The notes: a model not told the origin generated them from the sequence alone. A stretch of 64,000 nt of DNA from Chloroflexota bacterium (GCA_016219545.1 JACRMH010000009.1:17403-81402); one strand, 5' to 3'. Shown: positions 33,168 through 41,506, counted from the first letter of the stretch. Translations and numbers: made by a program.

Positions 33168-34069
33168 TCATACCTCTGACGAAACCTGTTGATGACTGCC
33201 TGACTGACGAGATTTAAGACCAACGTCACCAGAAACAACATCAAAGCAATGGCGAAGAGACTGGTGTAATCAATCGAGTTGTAGCTCAGGTCTCCGCCGC
33301 TGATGCGGGCGATGTGGCCTGTCATGGTCTCTGCGGCTTTGAATGGATTGAAGGTGAAGTTGGGTCCGGAACCGGCTGCGATGGCCACGATCATCGTCTC
33401 ACCGACAGCGCGGGAAATGCCGATGATAAGAGCCGCACCGATGCCCGATAACGCGGCCGGCAAGACAACTTGAATGCTGGTCTCAAATTTCGTCGCACCC
33501 ATGGCGTATGCACCTTCACGCAGAGCACGCGGCACTGCGCTGAGTGCGTCTTCACTCATGGAGGAGATCAGCGGCAGGATCATGATGCCCATGACGATGC
33601 CGGCTGATGCCATGTTGTACACACCCACACCTTCGCCGAAGATCTTTTGCAAAAGCGGTGTCATGAAGAGCAGGGCGAAGTATCCATACACAACTGTTGG
33701 GATCCCAGCGAGGATCTCGAGGATGGGCTTTAACGCTGACCGAGCTTTCGGGGAGGCATATTCACTTAGATACAGAGCCACTGCCAGTCCGAGGGGAAGC
33801 GAGACTACCATCGCGATCAGGCTTGTGATCAGAGTCGAGGTCACCAATGGCCAAATTCCGAAATGTCCAATTCCTGGCTGCCATGTGGTGGTGCCGAAAA
33901 ACTTTGCGAAGGTTACATCTGGATTCCCAAAGAAGAGCCAGGCTTCCTTGCCCAATTCATAGACGATGGCAAGTGTGATGAAAATGGATAAAAACCCTGC
34001 CAGAAATAGCAGGGCTTGAATCAAACTTTCGCCGGGGCGGAATTTTTTAGATAGATCGAGTTGATTCAT
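33164..34069 (-). CDS. pstC: PstC, phosphate ABC transporter permease
   Basis: 301 residues, six hydrophobic segments, coupling motif EDALSAVPRALREGAYAMGATKFET and GISRAVGETMIVAIAAGS. The start at 34069 is preferred: the GTG seven codons upstream lies inside a palindrome (34083-34110, GTAGGTCACGTC/GACGTGACCTAC). The end overlaps pstA. Confidence 0.93.
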   Translation of the reverse strand: MNQLDLSKKFRPGESLIQALLFLAGFLSIFITLAIVYELGKEAWLFFGNPDVTFAKFFGTTTWQPGIGHFGIWPLVTSTLITSLIAMVVSLPLGLAVALYLSEYASPKARSALKPILEILAGIPTVVYGYFALLFMTPLLQKIFGEGVGVYNMASAGIVMGIMILPLISSMSEDALSAVPRALREGAYAMGATKFETSIQVVLPAALSGIGAALIIGISRAVGETMIVAIAAGSGPNFTFNPFKAAETMTGHIARISGGDLSYNSIDYTSLFAIALMLFLVTLVLNLVSQAVINRFRQRYE

Positions 34070-34082
34070 TTTAGATGCAATG

Positions 34083-34110
34083 TAGGTCACGTCTGAGACG
34101 TGACCTACAA
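34083..34110. repeat. Palindrome between pstS and pstC
   Basis: GTAGGTCACGTCT/AGACGTGACCTAC, a perfect 13-bp inverted repeat in the 52-base gap between pstS and pstC, the same position as the palindrome at 27950 in the other pst set. Confidence 0.75.
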
Positions 34111-34121
34111 GTGATGATTGA

Positions 34122-35195
34122 TTACTGACCGACTGCGGCCTTCCAAGCGTCGAGAGATGCCTGAAGGTCAGCGGCGGGAGCGGGGAAGTAACCTACATCA
34201 GAGATGTTGTCGTTGACGTTGCTCAGGTAGAAATAGATGAAAGCGGCAACCTGTGGTTTCTCTTTGAGGATGGTGGCATCCGAGTACAGGAAGAGCGGGC
34301 GGGAGATGGGGTATGTGCCGTCATCCACGGTAACCTGTGAAGGTTCAACGCCTTCAACGGCAACAGCCTTCAAAGCGCCTGAGTTTTCGGAGAAGTAAGC
34401 GAAGCCGAAATAACCGATGGCGTACTTGGAGCCTTCAACACCCTGAACGAGTACATTGTCATCTTCAGAGAACTGAGCGCTAACGACACCGAGCAAGGCA
34501 GCCTTGCCAGCTTCAATATCGGGCTTGCCATCCGCATTGGGATAAAGAGGAGCGACAATCACTTCGTTGAAGTAATCGAAGGTACCGCTGTCCGCGCCGG
34601 GACCGTAGACCAGAATGGTTTCGGCGGGGAAAGCAGGATCAACTTCATTCCATTTGGTGACTTGAGCGGTGAAGATCTTGCCGAGCTGTTCCTTGGAAAG
34701 AGCCGTGACGAAATCATTTTCTGCGCTTACAACGACCGTGAGGGCATCCGTGCCAACGCGGAAGGCGATGGGTTCGCGAGCGGGAGTAAGAGCTTTGCAG
34801 AGTTCGACTTCGGCATCCTTGATCTTGCGGGAAGCATTCGCAACATCGGTCTCGCCGGTCTTGCAGAAGCGCTCGAAGCCAGCGCCGGAACCGATGCTGT
34901 CCACGGTGATATTTCCAGTGTAACCTTCCTGTTGGAAGAGCTCAGCCATGCGCTCGGAAAGCGGGAAGACGGTGGATGAACCCGCAGTGATAATGTCACC
35001 GGTGACAGCGTCAGGGGCAAACATCGCCATCGGGTCTTCTGTCGGCGCGACAGTGGGTTCAACAACAACGGGGACTTCGGTGGCTGTGGGTTCCACAACA
35101 GCCTGGGTCGGGGTGGCGGTAGGTGCGCCACATGCGGCGAGCAACAGGCTCATAACCGCGGCAACAAAAATAATTGAACGAACAGTTTTGGACAT
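34122..35195 (-). CDS. pstS: PstS, phosphate-binding lipoprotein
   Basis: 357 residues. Lipobox LLAAC (cysteine at about 22) and a Pro/Thr/Val linker to about 55, then the binding domain with ITAGSSTVFPLSERMAELF, IGSGAGFERFCKTGETDVANASR and GADSGTFDYF. This is the long PstS form. AAAAGGAG lies upstream. It heads the operon pstS-pstC-pstA-pstB-arsC-phoU. Four 11-bp Pho boxes and a TATCAT -10 lie upstream, so it should be induced by phosphate starvation. Confidence 0.95.
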   Translation of the reverse strand: MSKTVRSIIFVAAVMSLLLAACGAPTATPTQAVVEPTATEVPVVVEPTVAPTEDPMAMFAPDAVTGDIITAGSSTVFPLSERMAELFQQEGYTGNITVDSIGSGAGFERFCKTGETDVANASRKIKDAEVELCKALTPAREPIAFRVGTDALTVVVSAENDFVTALSKEQLGKIFTAQVTKWNEVDPAFPAETILVYGPGADSGTFDYFNEVIVAPLYPNADGKPDIEAGKAALLGVVSAQFSEDDNVLVQGVEGSKYAIGYFGFAYFSENSGALKAVAVEGVEPSQVTVDDGTYPISRPLFLYSDATILKEKPQVAAFIYFYLSNVNDNISDVGYFPAPAADLQASLDAWKAAVGQ

Positions 35196-35228
35196 TTCTT
35201 TTCTCCTTTTGTTTTATATAACGATGAG

Positions 35229-35282
35229 ATGATAAAGGTTTGCTCTTAATGACAATGGAAGAACAGGTTAACGTCTTGTTAA
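35229..35282 (-). promoter_or_regulatory. Pho-box array and -10 of the pstS operon
   Basis: Read on the minus strand, four consecutive 11-mers: TTAACAAGACG / TTAACCTGTTC / TTCCATTGTCA / TTAAGAGCAAA (35239-35282). The -10 TATCAT (35229-35234) begins 15 bases from the start of the last box. The TTAACA-N5 direct repeat is the recognised PhoP/PhoB binding pattern. Confidence 0.8.
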
Positions 35283-35285
35283 GGC

Positions 35286-35342
35286 CTGTACCGCGACATT
35301 TATGTCGCTCGGCAATGCAGGGCGACATAAATGTCGCGGTAC
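35286..35342. repeat. Palindrome upstream of the pstS Pho boxes
   Basis: GTACCGCGACATTTATGTCGC ... GCGACATAAATGTCGCGGTAC type inverted repeat (arms given in part), of the same general class as the other intergenic palindromes. Confidence 0.6.
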
Positions 35343-35343
35343 T

Positions 35344-35378
35344 AAAAAAACTGCCCGTCATTTCTGGCGGGCAGTGTC
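35344..35378 (-). terminator. Terminator of surE
   Basis: On the minus strand CTGCCCGCCAG-loop-GACGGGCAG followed by TTTTTTT, located 42 bases after the surE stop. Confidence 0.8.
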
Positions 35379-35419
35379 TCTATGGATAGAGACAGAAGGA
35401 GGAGAAGAATAAACGTTGA

Positions 35420-36244
35420 TCATTTTTCTGCTGCAACAGCAGAGTTTGTAAGCAACGACAATTCATAAGGTTGGGAATGCCAGTTCCAGGTATTCAGATC
35501 AGAAATGGCACGGTATGCGGTCAAGTCAAGTTGGATGGGCGTGACCGAGACAAAGCCGGACTCTAAAGCGCCGACATCCGTCCCGGATTCTGGCACGCCC
35601 GTGGGTGCATCGCCGCCGATCCAATAATAGGGTCGTCCGCGCGGATCAGTCCGTTCATCAAGGCGGCTGTGATAAACGCGCAGTCCCTGGCGTGTGATGC
35701 GAAAGCCATGAATTTCGTCCAATTTCAGAAATGGCACGTTGACATTCAACAACGTATCCATGGGCAGACCGTGGGCAATCACATTTCGGACGGCGATCCC
35801 AGCGGCGTAAGCAGCGGGTAGGAAATCAATCGGTCCGGCATGTCCTTCAGGCACTTCGAGGGAGACAGCAACACTTGGAATGCCCGCAATGACCGCTTCC
35901 ATTGCGGCGGTGACGGTTCCTGAATAAGTGACATCATGCCCAAGGTTTGCACCGACATTGATGCCGGAGACGACCAGGTCAAATTTCTCTTTGAAATATC
36001 CGAGCGTTGCAAGAGCAACACAATCCGAAGGCGCGCCGTCACTTGCAAAGGCCTGAGTCCCGTCTTCAAGATGGAACTCACGCAGGCGCAAGGCGCGGTC
36101 TAATGTTTTGACATGTCCGCTGCCAGACCAGTTGCGGTCCGGTGCGAGGATGGTGACCTTGCCAATATTCCGCATTTCCTGCACAAGGGCCAAAAGCCCG
36201 GGAGCCAGGACACCATCATCATTTGTTACTAAAATATTTTTCAT
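35420..36244 (-). CDS. surE: SurE, 5'/3'-nucleotidase
   Basis: 274 residues; removes phosphate from nucleoside monophosphates and short polyphosphates. The metal site is in ILVTNDDGV (DD pair) with the following LAPDRNWSGSGHVKTL, GAPSDCVALA and VSGINVGANLG, all family-defining. It would release phosphate from nucleotides, which suits its place between the pst operon and phoR. A Pho-box array 165 bases upstream suggests phosphate control. Confidence 0.94.
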   Translation of the reverse strand: MKNILVTNDDGVLAPGLLALVQEMRNIGKVTILAPDRNWSGSGHVKTLDRALRLREFHLEDGTQAFASDGAPSDCVALATLGYFKEKFDLVVSGINVGANLGHDVTYSGTVTAAMEAVIAGIPSVAVSLEVPEGHAGPIDFLPAAYAAGIAVRNVIAHGLPMDTLLNVNVPFLKLDEIHGFRITRQGLRVYHSRLDERTDPRGRPYYWIGGDAPTGVPESGTDVGALESGFVSVTPIQLDLTAYRAISDLNTWNWHSQPYELSLLTNSAVAAEK

Positions 36245-36272
36245 TGTGTTAATTTTTTCCTTTTTATATCTT

Positions 36273-36300
36273 GTAGGTCAGGCTTCCAGCCTGACAGTAT
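36273..36300. repeat. Palindromic intergenic repeat
   Basis: TGTAGGTCAGGCTTCCAGCCTGACA in the leader of surE, an inverted repeat of the GTAGG class. Confidence 0.5.
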
Positions 36301-36393
36301 TCGATCTCTTGAGTCCGTGATGCGGTATCTTATCTTTTCTTTTTTCGCCACAAATTACACGAATGTTCACGGATAGTTTTCTCCTTGTTTCAA

Positions 36394-36463
36394 CCATAAG
36401 TCTAGCCCCCGGTTGTTAAGGACATGTGAAGATGAGTTTAAGAGATTGTACGGGTTCTGTTAA
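36394..36463 (-). promoter_or_regulatory. Five-unit Pho-box array at the end of phoR, upstream of surE
   Basis: On the minus strand five contiguous 11-mers: TTAACAGAACC / CGTACAATCTC / TTAAACTCATC / TTCACATGTCC / TTAACAACCGG (36409-36463). TAGACT follows 15 bases from the start of the last box, the same distance as in the pstS promoter. The first box includes the phoR stop codon. It should drive surE independently of phoBR. Confidence 0.75.
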
Positions 36464-37692
36464 CGTTCGCGTTCATTGGGAATTACAAAGTAAAACGAAC
36501 TCCCCTGTCCTTCTTTGCTTTCCGCCCAAATTTTTCCGCCGTGCGCTTCGATAATGTGTTTTGATATGGACAACCCCAGCCCTGTGCCTGAACCTGTGCG
36601 GGATGAGTCCACGCGATAGAATCTTTCAAAGATGCGGGAGAGACTCTCCACCGGGATTCCGACTCCTGAATCCCGCACAGCGAATCTCACATAACCGGAA
36701 GTTGATTCAGCCTCGAGTGAAATTTCCCCCCCGGGCTTTGTGAACTTGACCGCGTTATGGATCAGATTCACAAGCACCTGCTCCAACCGCGATCTGTCCG
36801 CACGGATATTTTGCAGCCCATCCCCACACTTGACCGTCAACTTCAAACCAGCGCGTTCCGCTTGCATCTTCATTCTGTCAGCGGCGGAGGTGACTAAACT
36901 CTTCGGCGCAAGCGGCGCAAGGATCAATTCAACCTGACCCGATTCAATGCGCGAAAGGTCGAGCAGTTCCTGTGCCATCTGGGTCAGTGCATCCACTTCG
37001 GTGCTGATCCTGCCTAGGAAACGCGGACCAGCATCCGGGTCGGCAAGAGCGCCGCCCTGCAATGTCTCGGTCAATGCTTTGAGCGAGGCAAGTGGTGTCC
37101 GCAATTCGTGTGATACGTTTGAGATAAAGTCCCGCCGCACAGTTTCGAGTCGGCGTACGCGAGTCAGGTCTTGTATGAGAAGAAGACTGCCACCAGCGTG
37201 AGAATCCGGAATGGCAATGATCTGTAAAAATTGACGATGCGCGGGCAGTTCAACCGACTCACTTTGTATTTCACTCGTTTGCTGACAGCGCCGCCACGCA
37301 TCCACGAGTTGATGATGACGCACAACTTCGGTAATACTGCGTCCGATCGCATCGGGTGTTTCAAAGAGTTTTCGCGCAGCGGGGTTCGCAAATTGGATCA
37401 ACCCGTTCGCATCTGCAATGATGACACCATCGGTGAGTTGTTCGAGCACTGTGGCGAGGCGGGCGGTCTCTGAGCTTAAAGTTGAAAGTTGCAGGTTGAA
37501 GGTTGAATGTAATGAAGCGATTGCATTGGATAGATTTTCAATACCTTTAATATCAGTGGGAAGGTTCTGATCTTGCTTGCGGATTTCAGTGGCGTACAGG
37601 TCAAGCCGTTGCTTTAAATCATAATATCGCCACCCAAACCACGCGGCGAGAAAAAACAGAAAAACAACAATCGCCCATGCAAGCGAATTCAT
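36460..37692 (-). CDS. phoR: PhoR, phosphate-sensing histidine kinase
   Basis: 410 residues. One N-terminal membrane helix (about 4-22), a helical linker, a PAS domain (about 80-180), then HisKA with the phospho-acceptor in FISNVSHELRTPLASL (near 195) and the ATPase domain with NLIHNAVKFTKPGG, DSGVGIP and GTGLGLSISK. One membrane helix, no periplasmic sensor and a PAS domain match PhoR, which senses phosphate through the Pst-PhoU complex. phoB lies 30 bases upstream in the same operon. Confidence 0.93.
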   Translation of the reverse strand: MNSLAWAIVVFLFFLAAWFGWRYYDLKQRLDLYATEIRKQDQNLPTDIKGIENLSNAIASLHSTFNLQLSTLSSETARLATVLEQLTDGVIIADANGLIQFANPAARKLFETPDAIGRSITEVVRHHQLVDAWRRCQQTSEIQSESVELPAHRQFLQIIAIPDSHAGGSLLLIQDLTRVRRLETVRRDFISNVSHELRTPLASLKALTETLQGGALADPDAGPRFLGRISTEVDALTQMAQELLDLSRIESGQVELILAPLAPKSLVTSAADRMKMQAERAGLKLTVKCGDGLQNIRADRSRLEQVLVNLIHNAVKFTKPGGEISLEAESTSGYVRFAVRDSGVGIPVESLSRIFERFYRVDSSRTGSGTGLGLSISKHIIEAHGGKIWAESKEGQGSSFYFVIPNERER

Positions 37693-37722
37693 CCTTCATC
37701 CTTCATAATTCATCCTTTTACC

Positions 37723-38433
37723 TCATCCCTCGAATCTGTATCCCCCACCCCTCACCGTGACAATGCGTACGGGAACTGCCGAGTCTTTCTCTATCTTCTG
37801 CCTCAACCAGCGGACATGTACATCCACAGTGCGGCTGTCGCCGATGAAGTCCCAGCCCCAAACGCGTTCAAGGATAAATTCGCGCGAAAGCATTTGGCGG
37901 CGATGTTCAGCAAGAAACAACAATAATTCATATTCCTTTGGTTTGAGGGGAACCACGCCACCATCCAAAGTGACCTCGCGGCGGGTCAGGTCAATGATGA
38001 GATCATCAAAGGTCAATTTTTCATGCGGCTGGATACTGTCTTTGGATTTCCCCATTTCTTCACGCAATAGACGGGCGCGCCTAAGCTGTGCCTTGACCCT
38101 AGCCATCAACTCGCGCATGGAGAAGGGCTTGGTCAGGTAATCGTCCGCGCCGACTTCGAGACCCACCACACGGTCAATTTCATCGTCACGGGCCGTGAGC
38201 ATCAAAATGGCAGTGGACATTTCCTTGCGGAGAATACGCGCCACTTCAAAACCGTCCATTTCAGGGAGCATGATGTCGAGCACGATCAGGTCAGGTTTCA
38301 AGCGCCACGCAGATTCGAGGGCAGAACGTCCATCCCCAACGGTTTCCACCGTATAACCTTCTTTTTTCAGGTTATACGCCAGGGTCTCTTGTAAAGAGAT
38401 TTCATCTTCAACGATCAGAATAGTTTCACTCAT
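37723..38433 (-). CDS. phoB: PhoB/PhoP-type response regulator
   Basis: 236 residues. The receiver domain has phospho-acceptor D53 in LIVLDIMLP and conserved K in DDYLTKPFS. The C-terminal OmpR-type winged helix ends with [24 protein letters not shown] and [10 protein letters not shown]. Phosphorylated by PhoR, it would bind the 11-bp repeats found nearby. Its own promoter carries two or three such boxes and a -10 only 8 bases before the ATG. Confidence 0.94.
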   Translation of the reverse strand: MSETILIVEDEISLQETLAYNLKKEGYTVETVGDGRSALESAWRLKPDLIVLDIMLPEMDGFEVARILRKEMSTAILMLTARDDEIDRVVGLEVGADDYLTKPFSMRELMARVKAQLRRARLLREEMGKSKDSIQPHEKLTFDDLIIDLTRREVTLDGGVVPLKPKEYELLLFLAEHRRQMLSREFILERVWGWDFIGDSRTVDVHVRWLRQKIEKDSAVPVRIVTVRGGGYRFEG

Positions 38434-38441
38434 TGGTTAAG

Positions 38442-38484
38442 AATATACCATAAAGGAAACTCCTGTCTGTTAATGGGATGTTAA
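38442..38484 (-). promoter_or_regulatory. Pho boxes and -10 of phoB, probably leaderless
   Basis: On the minus strand TTAACATCCCA / TTAACAGACAG (38463-38484) and a -10 TATATT (38442-38447), followed by 8 bases and the ATG. This implies positive autoregulation and a leaderless phoBR mRNA. Confidence 0.75.
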
Positions 38485-38496
38485 AGCTGTTTCCCG

Positions 38497-38558
38497 CTTA
38501 AACACTGAACCGCCTCTGACTTGCCCAAGTCATCGGCGGTTCTATAGGGGAGAATGTA
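38497..38558 (-). ncRNA. Probable Pho-regulated small RNA 1
   Basis: On the minus strand a perfect TATAAT (38565-38570) is followed by about 60 bases: a leader with TACATTCTCCCCT, then a hairpin with outer stem GAACCGCC/GGCGGTTC and inner stem TGACTT-GGGC-AAGTCA (38507-38542). A paralogous unit at 38763-38830 has the same leader and inner loop but a different, still complementary outer stem. Four 11-bp Pho boxes precede the -10. There is no open frame of useful length. The terminator U-tract is weak (GTGTTT). Confidence 0.6.
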
Positions 38559-38572
38559 ATGCCTATTATATG

Positions 38573-38616
38573 CAGCGACTTAATAGAAACCTGAAGCTTC
38601 ATTAAGAGTTGGATGA
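38573..38616 (-). promoter_or_regulatory. Pho-box array of small RNA 1
   Basis: Minus strand 11-mers TCATCCAACTC / TTAATGAAGCT / TCAGGTTTCTA / TTAAGTCGCTG, then CATATAAT. The last box starts 13 bases before the -10, close to the 15 bases seen for pstS. Confidence 0.6.
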
Positions 38617-38644
38617 GAGAAAATTAGATCGAGTTCAAAAATCC

Positions 38645-38755
38645 TGACACCCCTTAGCAATCTCAGTTCCTCGAGGAGATTGCTCACCGCACTGGCGTAC
38701 GGCGCAAGTGTCGCCACCAAAGGGCAAAGGCGGCGGCTCGCAATGACGGATATAC
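38645..38755. repeat. Degenerate family A repeat between the two small RNA genes
   Basis: TGACACCCCTTAGCAATCTC ... GAGATTGCTCACCG ... CTCGCAATGACGG, with the CACTGGCGTACGGCGCAAGTG insert also seen near 11640 and 48585. Confidence 0.5.
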
Positions 38756-38762
38756 GGTAGAG

Positions 38763-38830
38763 AATTAAAACTCAAACCCCGCTTCAGACTTGCCCAAGTC
38801 TGTCACGGGGTTTGTTGAGGGGAGAATGTA
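38763..38830 (-). ncRNA. Probable Pho-regulated small RNA 2
   Basis: Paralogue of the RNA at 38497. Minus strand TATAAT (38837-38842), leader with TACATTCTCCCCT, then hairpin AAACCCCG...CGGGGTTT around AGACTT-GGGC-AAGTCT (38774-38813), followed by GAGTTTTAATT as a U-rich terminator tail. The outer stem differs from RNA 1 at most positions on both arms, so pairing is kept by compensating changes. The unpaired CUCCCC stretch is complementary to Shine-Dalgarno-like sequence. Confidence 0.65.
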
Positions 38831-38844
38831 TTCATTATTATATG

Positions 38845-38888
38845 CAGCGACTTTAACGCAACCTGAGTAAAACTTAAAAGGAATATGA
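38845..38888 (-). promoter_or_regulatory. Pho-box array of small RNA 2
   Basis: Minus strand 11-mers TCATATTCCTT / TTAAGTTTTAC / TCAGGTTGCGT / TAAAGTCGCTG, then CATATAAT. Aligns base for base with the array of RNA 1. Confidence 0.6.
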
Positions 38889-38898
38889 GAGTTTTTGT

Positions 38899-39504
38899 CT
38901 AAAAAAGGGTCATCAGATCATCTAATGAAATCGGACCTTCGCGCAATATCAATGGACTTGGCCCAGTGCAATCCACCAAAGTAGACGGGACTCCGCCTCT
39001 CGTTTTGCCCCCGTCTAAAATTAATGGAATGCGACCCTTGAGTTGGTCGTACACTTCCTGCGCGGTGGATGGATTCGCTCCGCCTGAAATGTTTGCGGAT
39101 GTCACTGCCATTGGCCCCGCAGCGCGTAACAAGGCACACACATCGGCATGATCTGGGATGCGGACAGCGACGGTAGCTGTGGCAGAAACTGCCAATGGGA
39201 GAGTCAGCTTTTTGGGGATGATGCAGGTAAGAGGTCCAGGCCAGAAGCGCGCAGCAAAACGGAGAGCCATGTCTGGGACGTTGTCTCCCACTTTTTCGAG
39301 GTCGCTCATGTCCCCGATCAAAACAGGAATGGCTTTTTCAATGGGACGGTTCTTTGCGGTGTAAATACTTTCGATGGCCGTGTTATCAAAGGCGAGTGCG
39401 CCAAGCCCGTAGACAGTATCGGTGGGAAAAGCGACGATGCCGCCTTTATTTAATATATCCAGTGCGGTTTGGATTTCACTGGCGGGAATGATCTCTGTTT
39501 TCAT
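38899..39504 (-). CDS. tsaC: Threonylcarbamoyl-AMP synthase (Sua5/YrdC family)
   Basis: 201 residues; makes threonylcarbamoyl-AMP for the t6A37 modification of tRNAs decoding ANN codons. Family motifs: GGIVAFPTDTVYGLGALAFD at the N-terminus, KNRPIEKAIPVLIGD, FWPGPLT, VAVRIPDHA and MAVTSANISGG. It lacks the extra C-terminal domain of full Sua5, so the short TsaC form is assigned. Its start overlaps the prmC stop (ATGA), an arrangement common in bacteria (prfA-prmC-tsaC). Confidence 0.94.
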   Translation of the reverse strand: MKTEIIPASEIQTALDILNKGGIVAFPTDTVYGLGALAFDNTAIESIYTAKNRPIEKAIPVLIGDMSDLEKVGDNVPDMALRFAARFWPGPLTCIIPKKLTLPLAVSATATVAVRIPDHADVCALLRAAGPMAVTSANISGGANPSTAQEVYDQLKGRIPLILDGGKTRGGVPSTLVDCTGPSPLILREGPISLDDLMTLF

Positions 39505-40355
39505 GGGAGCATGATCTCGAGCAGACGGTCTCTGCCGGCGAGATCCTGGTGCATATGGATGCTGACACTGGCGAATGAATCATAGGCGAGGCTGAGGGCT
39601 TGAACGCCCAGCGTGGATTCTATTTCAAGCAGCATCATGCCGCGCGGAGCAAGCCAGTTTGGCGCAAGCTTAAACAGGCGGCGATAGATTTCGAGACCAT
39701 CTTCTCCGCCATCGAGGGCGAGCGTGGGTTCTTTTCCATAAACGGGAAGCCGATGTAATGTTTCGGTAGGAATGTAAGGAAGGTTGGCGCAGATAATGTC
39801 GAAAGTCGAAAGTCGAAGGTCAACATTCGACTTCGGGAACAAGTCACATTCGATAAATTCTATTCGATCCTGTACGCTGAATTTTTTTGCATTATGTTTT
39901 GCGATTTGAAGGGCATTGGGAGAAATATCGGTCGCCAGAATGCGGGTATCGGGAATCTGTGTGGCGACGGAAATTGCGATGGCGCCTGAGCCTGTACCGA
40001 TGTCGGCAACGGCACGGCGTTCGGGTGAAGCTTTCAGCCATGAGATCGTTTTCTCGACCAGCAGTTCAGTTTCAGGGCGCGGGATGAGGACATCGCTTGT
40101 AATATCGAATTCAAGTCCGAAGAATTCCCATTTCCCCAATATATATGGAAGCGGCTCGCCCGCTTCCATTTTTTTTATTGCATCATCAAGCCGGGTTTGT
40201 TGAGCTTTTGTTACAACCTGTTCAGGATGTGCCATGACCCAGGTGCGCGGTTTTTGAACGATATGCGCAAGCAGGACTTGTGCATCTAGCTGGGGAGTAT
40301 CGCCAAATAATTCAAGGCGGGTGGCCATTGTTTCAAGCAGGTTTTTGATTTTCAT
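39501..40355 (-). CDS. prmC: PrmC, release factor glutamine methyltransferase
   Basis: 284 residues; methylates the GGQ glutamine of release factors RF1 and RF2. SAM motif VADIGTGSGAIAIS, the RPETE element (VLIPRPETELLVE) and the catalytic loop reading ICANLPYIP. NLPY replaces the common NPPY. The N-terminal substrate-binding helices are present. Encoded directly after its substrate gene prfA. Confidence 0.95.
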   Translation of the reverse strand: MKIKNLLETMATRLELFGDTPQLDAQVLLAHIVQKPRTWVMAHPEQVVTKAQQTRLDDAIKKMEAGEPLPYILGKWEFFGLEFDITSDVLIPRPETELLVEKTISWLKASPERRAVADIGTGSGAIAISVATQIPDTRILATDISPNALQIAKHNAKKFSVQDRIEFIECDLFPKSNVDLRLSTFDIICANLPYIPTETLHRLPVYGKEPTLALDGGEDGLEIYRRLFKLAPNWLAPRGMMLLEIESTLGVQALSLAYDSFASVSIHMHQDLAGRDRLLEIMLP

Positions 40356-40408
40356 ACAACACTAAAGTGACAGTCACCTGCGAGGTGACTGTCACTTCGT
40401 AATCATTT

Positions 40409-41485
40409 TTATTCGTCATCATCCGAACCCGTTGCGGCAAGACGTTCTGATTCGTCGCGGGTGGAGAGTTCATCAATGAACTGGTCTATCGCGCCGTCCA
40501 TTACCGAAGGCAGGTTGTAACTGGACATTCCAACGCGATGGTCTGTGACACGGTTTTGCGGATAATTATAGGTGCGTATCTTTTCCGAACGATCCCCCGA
40601 ACCGACCTGTGAGCGGCGGTCGGCTTCGAGTTCGGCACGGCGTTTCTGTTCTTCCATTTCATATAAACGCGCGCGCAGGATGCTGATGGCGCGTAATTTA
40701 TTCTGCAATTGCGAGCGTTCATCCTGACAGGTAATGATCATACCTGTGGGTTTGTGATACAGGCGCACGGCGGTTGAGTTCTTCTGCACATTCTGTCCGC
40801 CCGCACCGGAGGAACGATAGACTTCGATCACAAGGTCGCTTTCGGGAATATCCACTTCCACATCGTCCACTTCTGCGAGCACGGTCACAGTGGCTGTGGA
40901 TGTATGAATGCGTCCCTGCGATTCAGTGCTCGGCACGCGCTGTACGCGATGTACCCCTGACTCGTATTTCAGTTTTGAGTATGCGCCCTTGCCTTTGATC
41001 TCAAAGATCACTTCTTTATACCCGCCGACGCCGATGGCGCTCTCAGACATGGCTTCTATCTTCCAGCGTTTGCCTTCCGCATAACGGGTATACATGCGGA
41101 ACAAGTCCGCCGCGAAAATGGCGGCTTCATCACCGCCCGCGCCCGCACGAATTTCAAAGATGACATTCCTGTCATCGCGCGGGTCTTTGGGGATGAGCAA
41201 TCCCTTGATCTCTTTTTCAAGGATGACGATCTTTGGATTGAGTTCATCCACATCGGCTTTTGCCAGCGCGATCAGTTCCGAGTCATTTTCGTTGATGATG
41301 ATTAACCTGGCTTCCTCGAGGCTTTTCATAGCCTGACGGTATTCGCGCGCCTTCGCGATCAGCGGCTCCAGGTCCACGCGCTCCTTGTTGATCTCACCCG
41401 CGCGTTGATAGTTACTGCCCACTTCAAGCAGTTCGCTGCCTAATTGTTCAAAACGTTCTTCGATGGCTTGTAATTTATCGAGCAT
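40409..41485 (-). CDS. prfA: Peptide chain release factor 1
   Basis: 358 residues; reads UAA and UAG and triggers peptide release. The GGQ loop is SSGAGGQNVQKNSTAVRL; the stop-codon recognition region PSTESQGRIHTS contains the RF1-type PxT-like element. RF1 rather than RF2 is supported by the length, the absence of an RF2 SPF motif and the neighbouring prmC. 53 bases separate it from prmC. Confidence 0.95.
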   Translation of the reverse strand: MLDKLQAIEERFEQLGSELLEVGSNYQRAGEINKERVDLEPLIAKAREYRQAMKSLEEARLIIINENDSELIALAKADVDELNPKIVILEKEIKGLLIPKDPRDDRNVIFEIRAGAGGDEAAIFAADLFRMYTRYAEGKRWKIEAMSESAIGVGGYKEVIFEIKGKGAYSKLKYESGVHRVQRVPSTESQGRIHTSTATVTVLAEVDDVEVDIPESDLVIEVYRSSGAGGQNVQKNSTAVRLYHKPTGMIITCQDERSQLQNKLRAISILRARLYEMEEQKRRAELEADRRSQVGSGDRSEKIRTYNYPQNRVTDHRVGMSSYNLPSVMDGAIDQFIDELSTRDESERLAATGSDDDE

Positions 41486-41506
41486 GGAATTTCCTTAACA
41501 ATCTTA

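Noticed and set aside
35239..35282. Metal-responsive (Fur/Zur) operator upstream of pstS
   Set aside because: The pattern is an 11-bp direct repeat, not a 19-bp palindrome, and all linked genes concern phosphate.
38641..38760. Third small RNA between the two proposed ones
   Set aside because: This stretch matches the family A intergenic repeats and lacks the -10, leader and hairpin of the two units.
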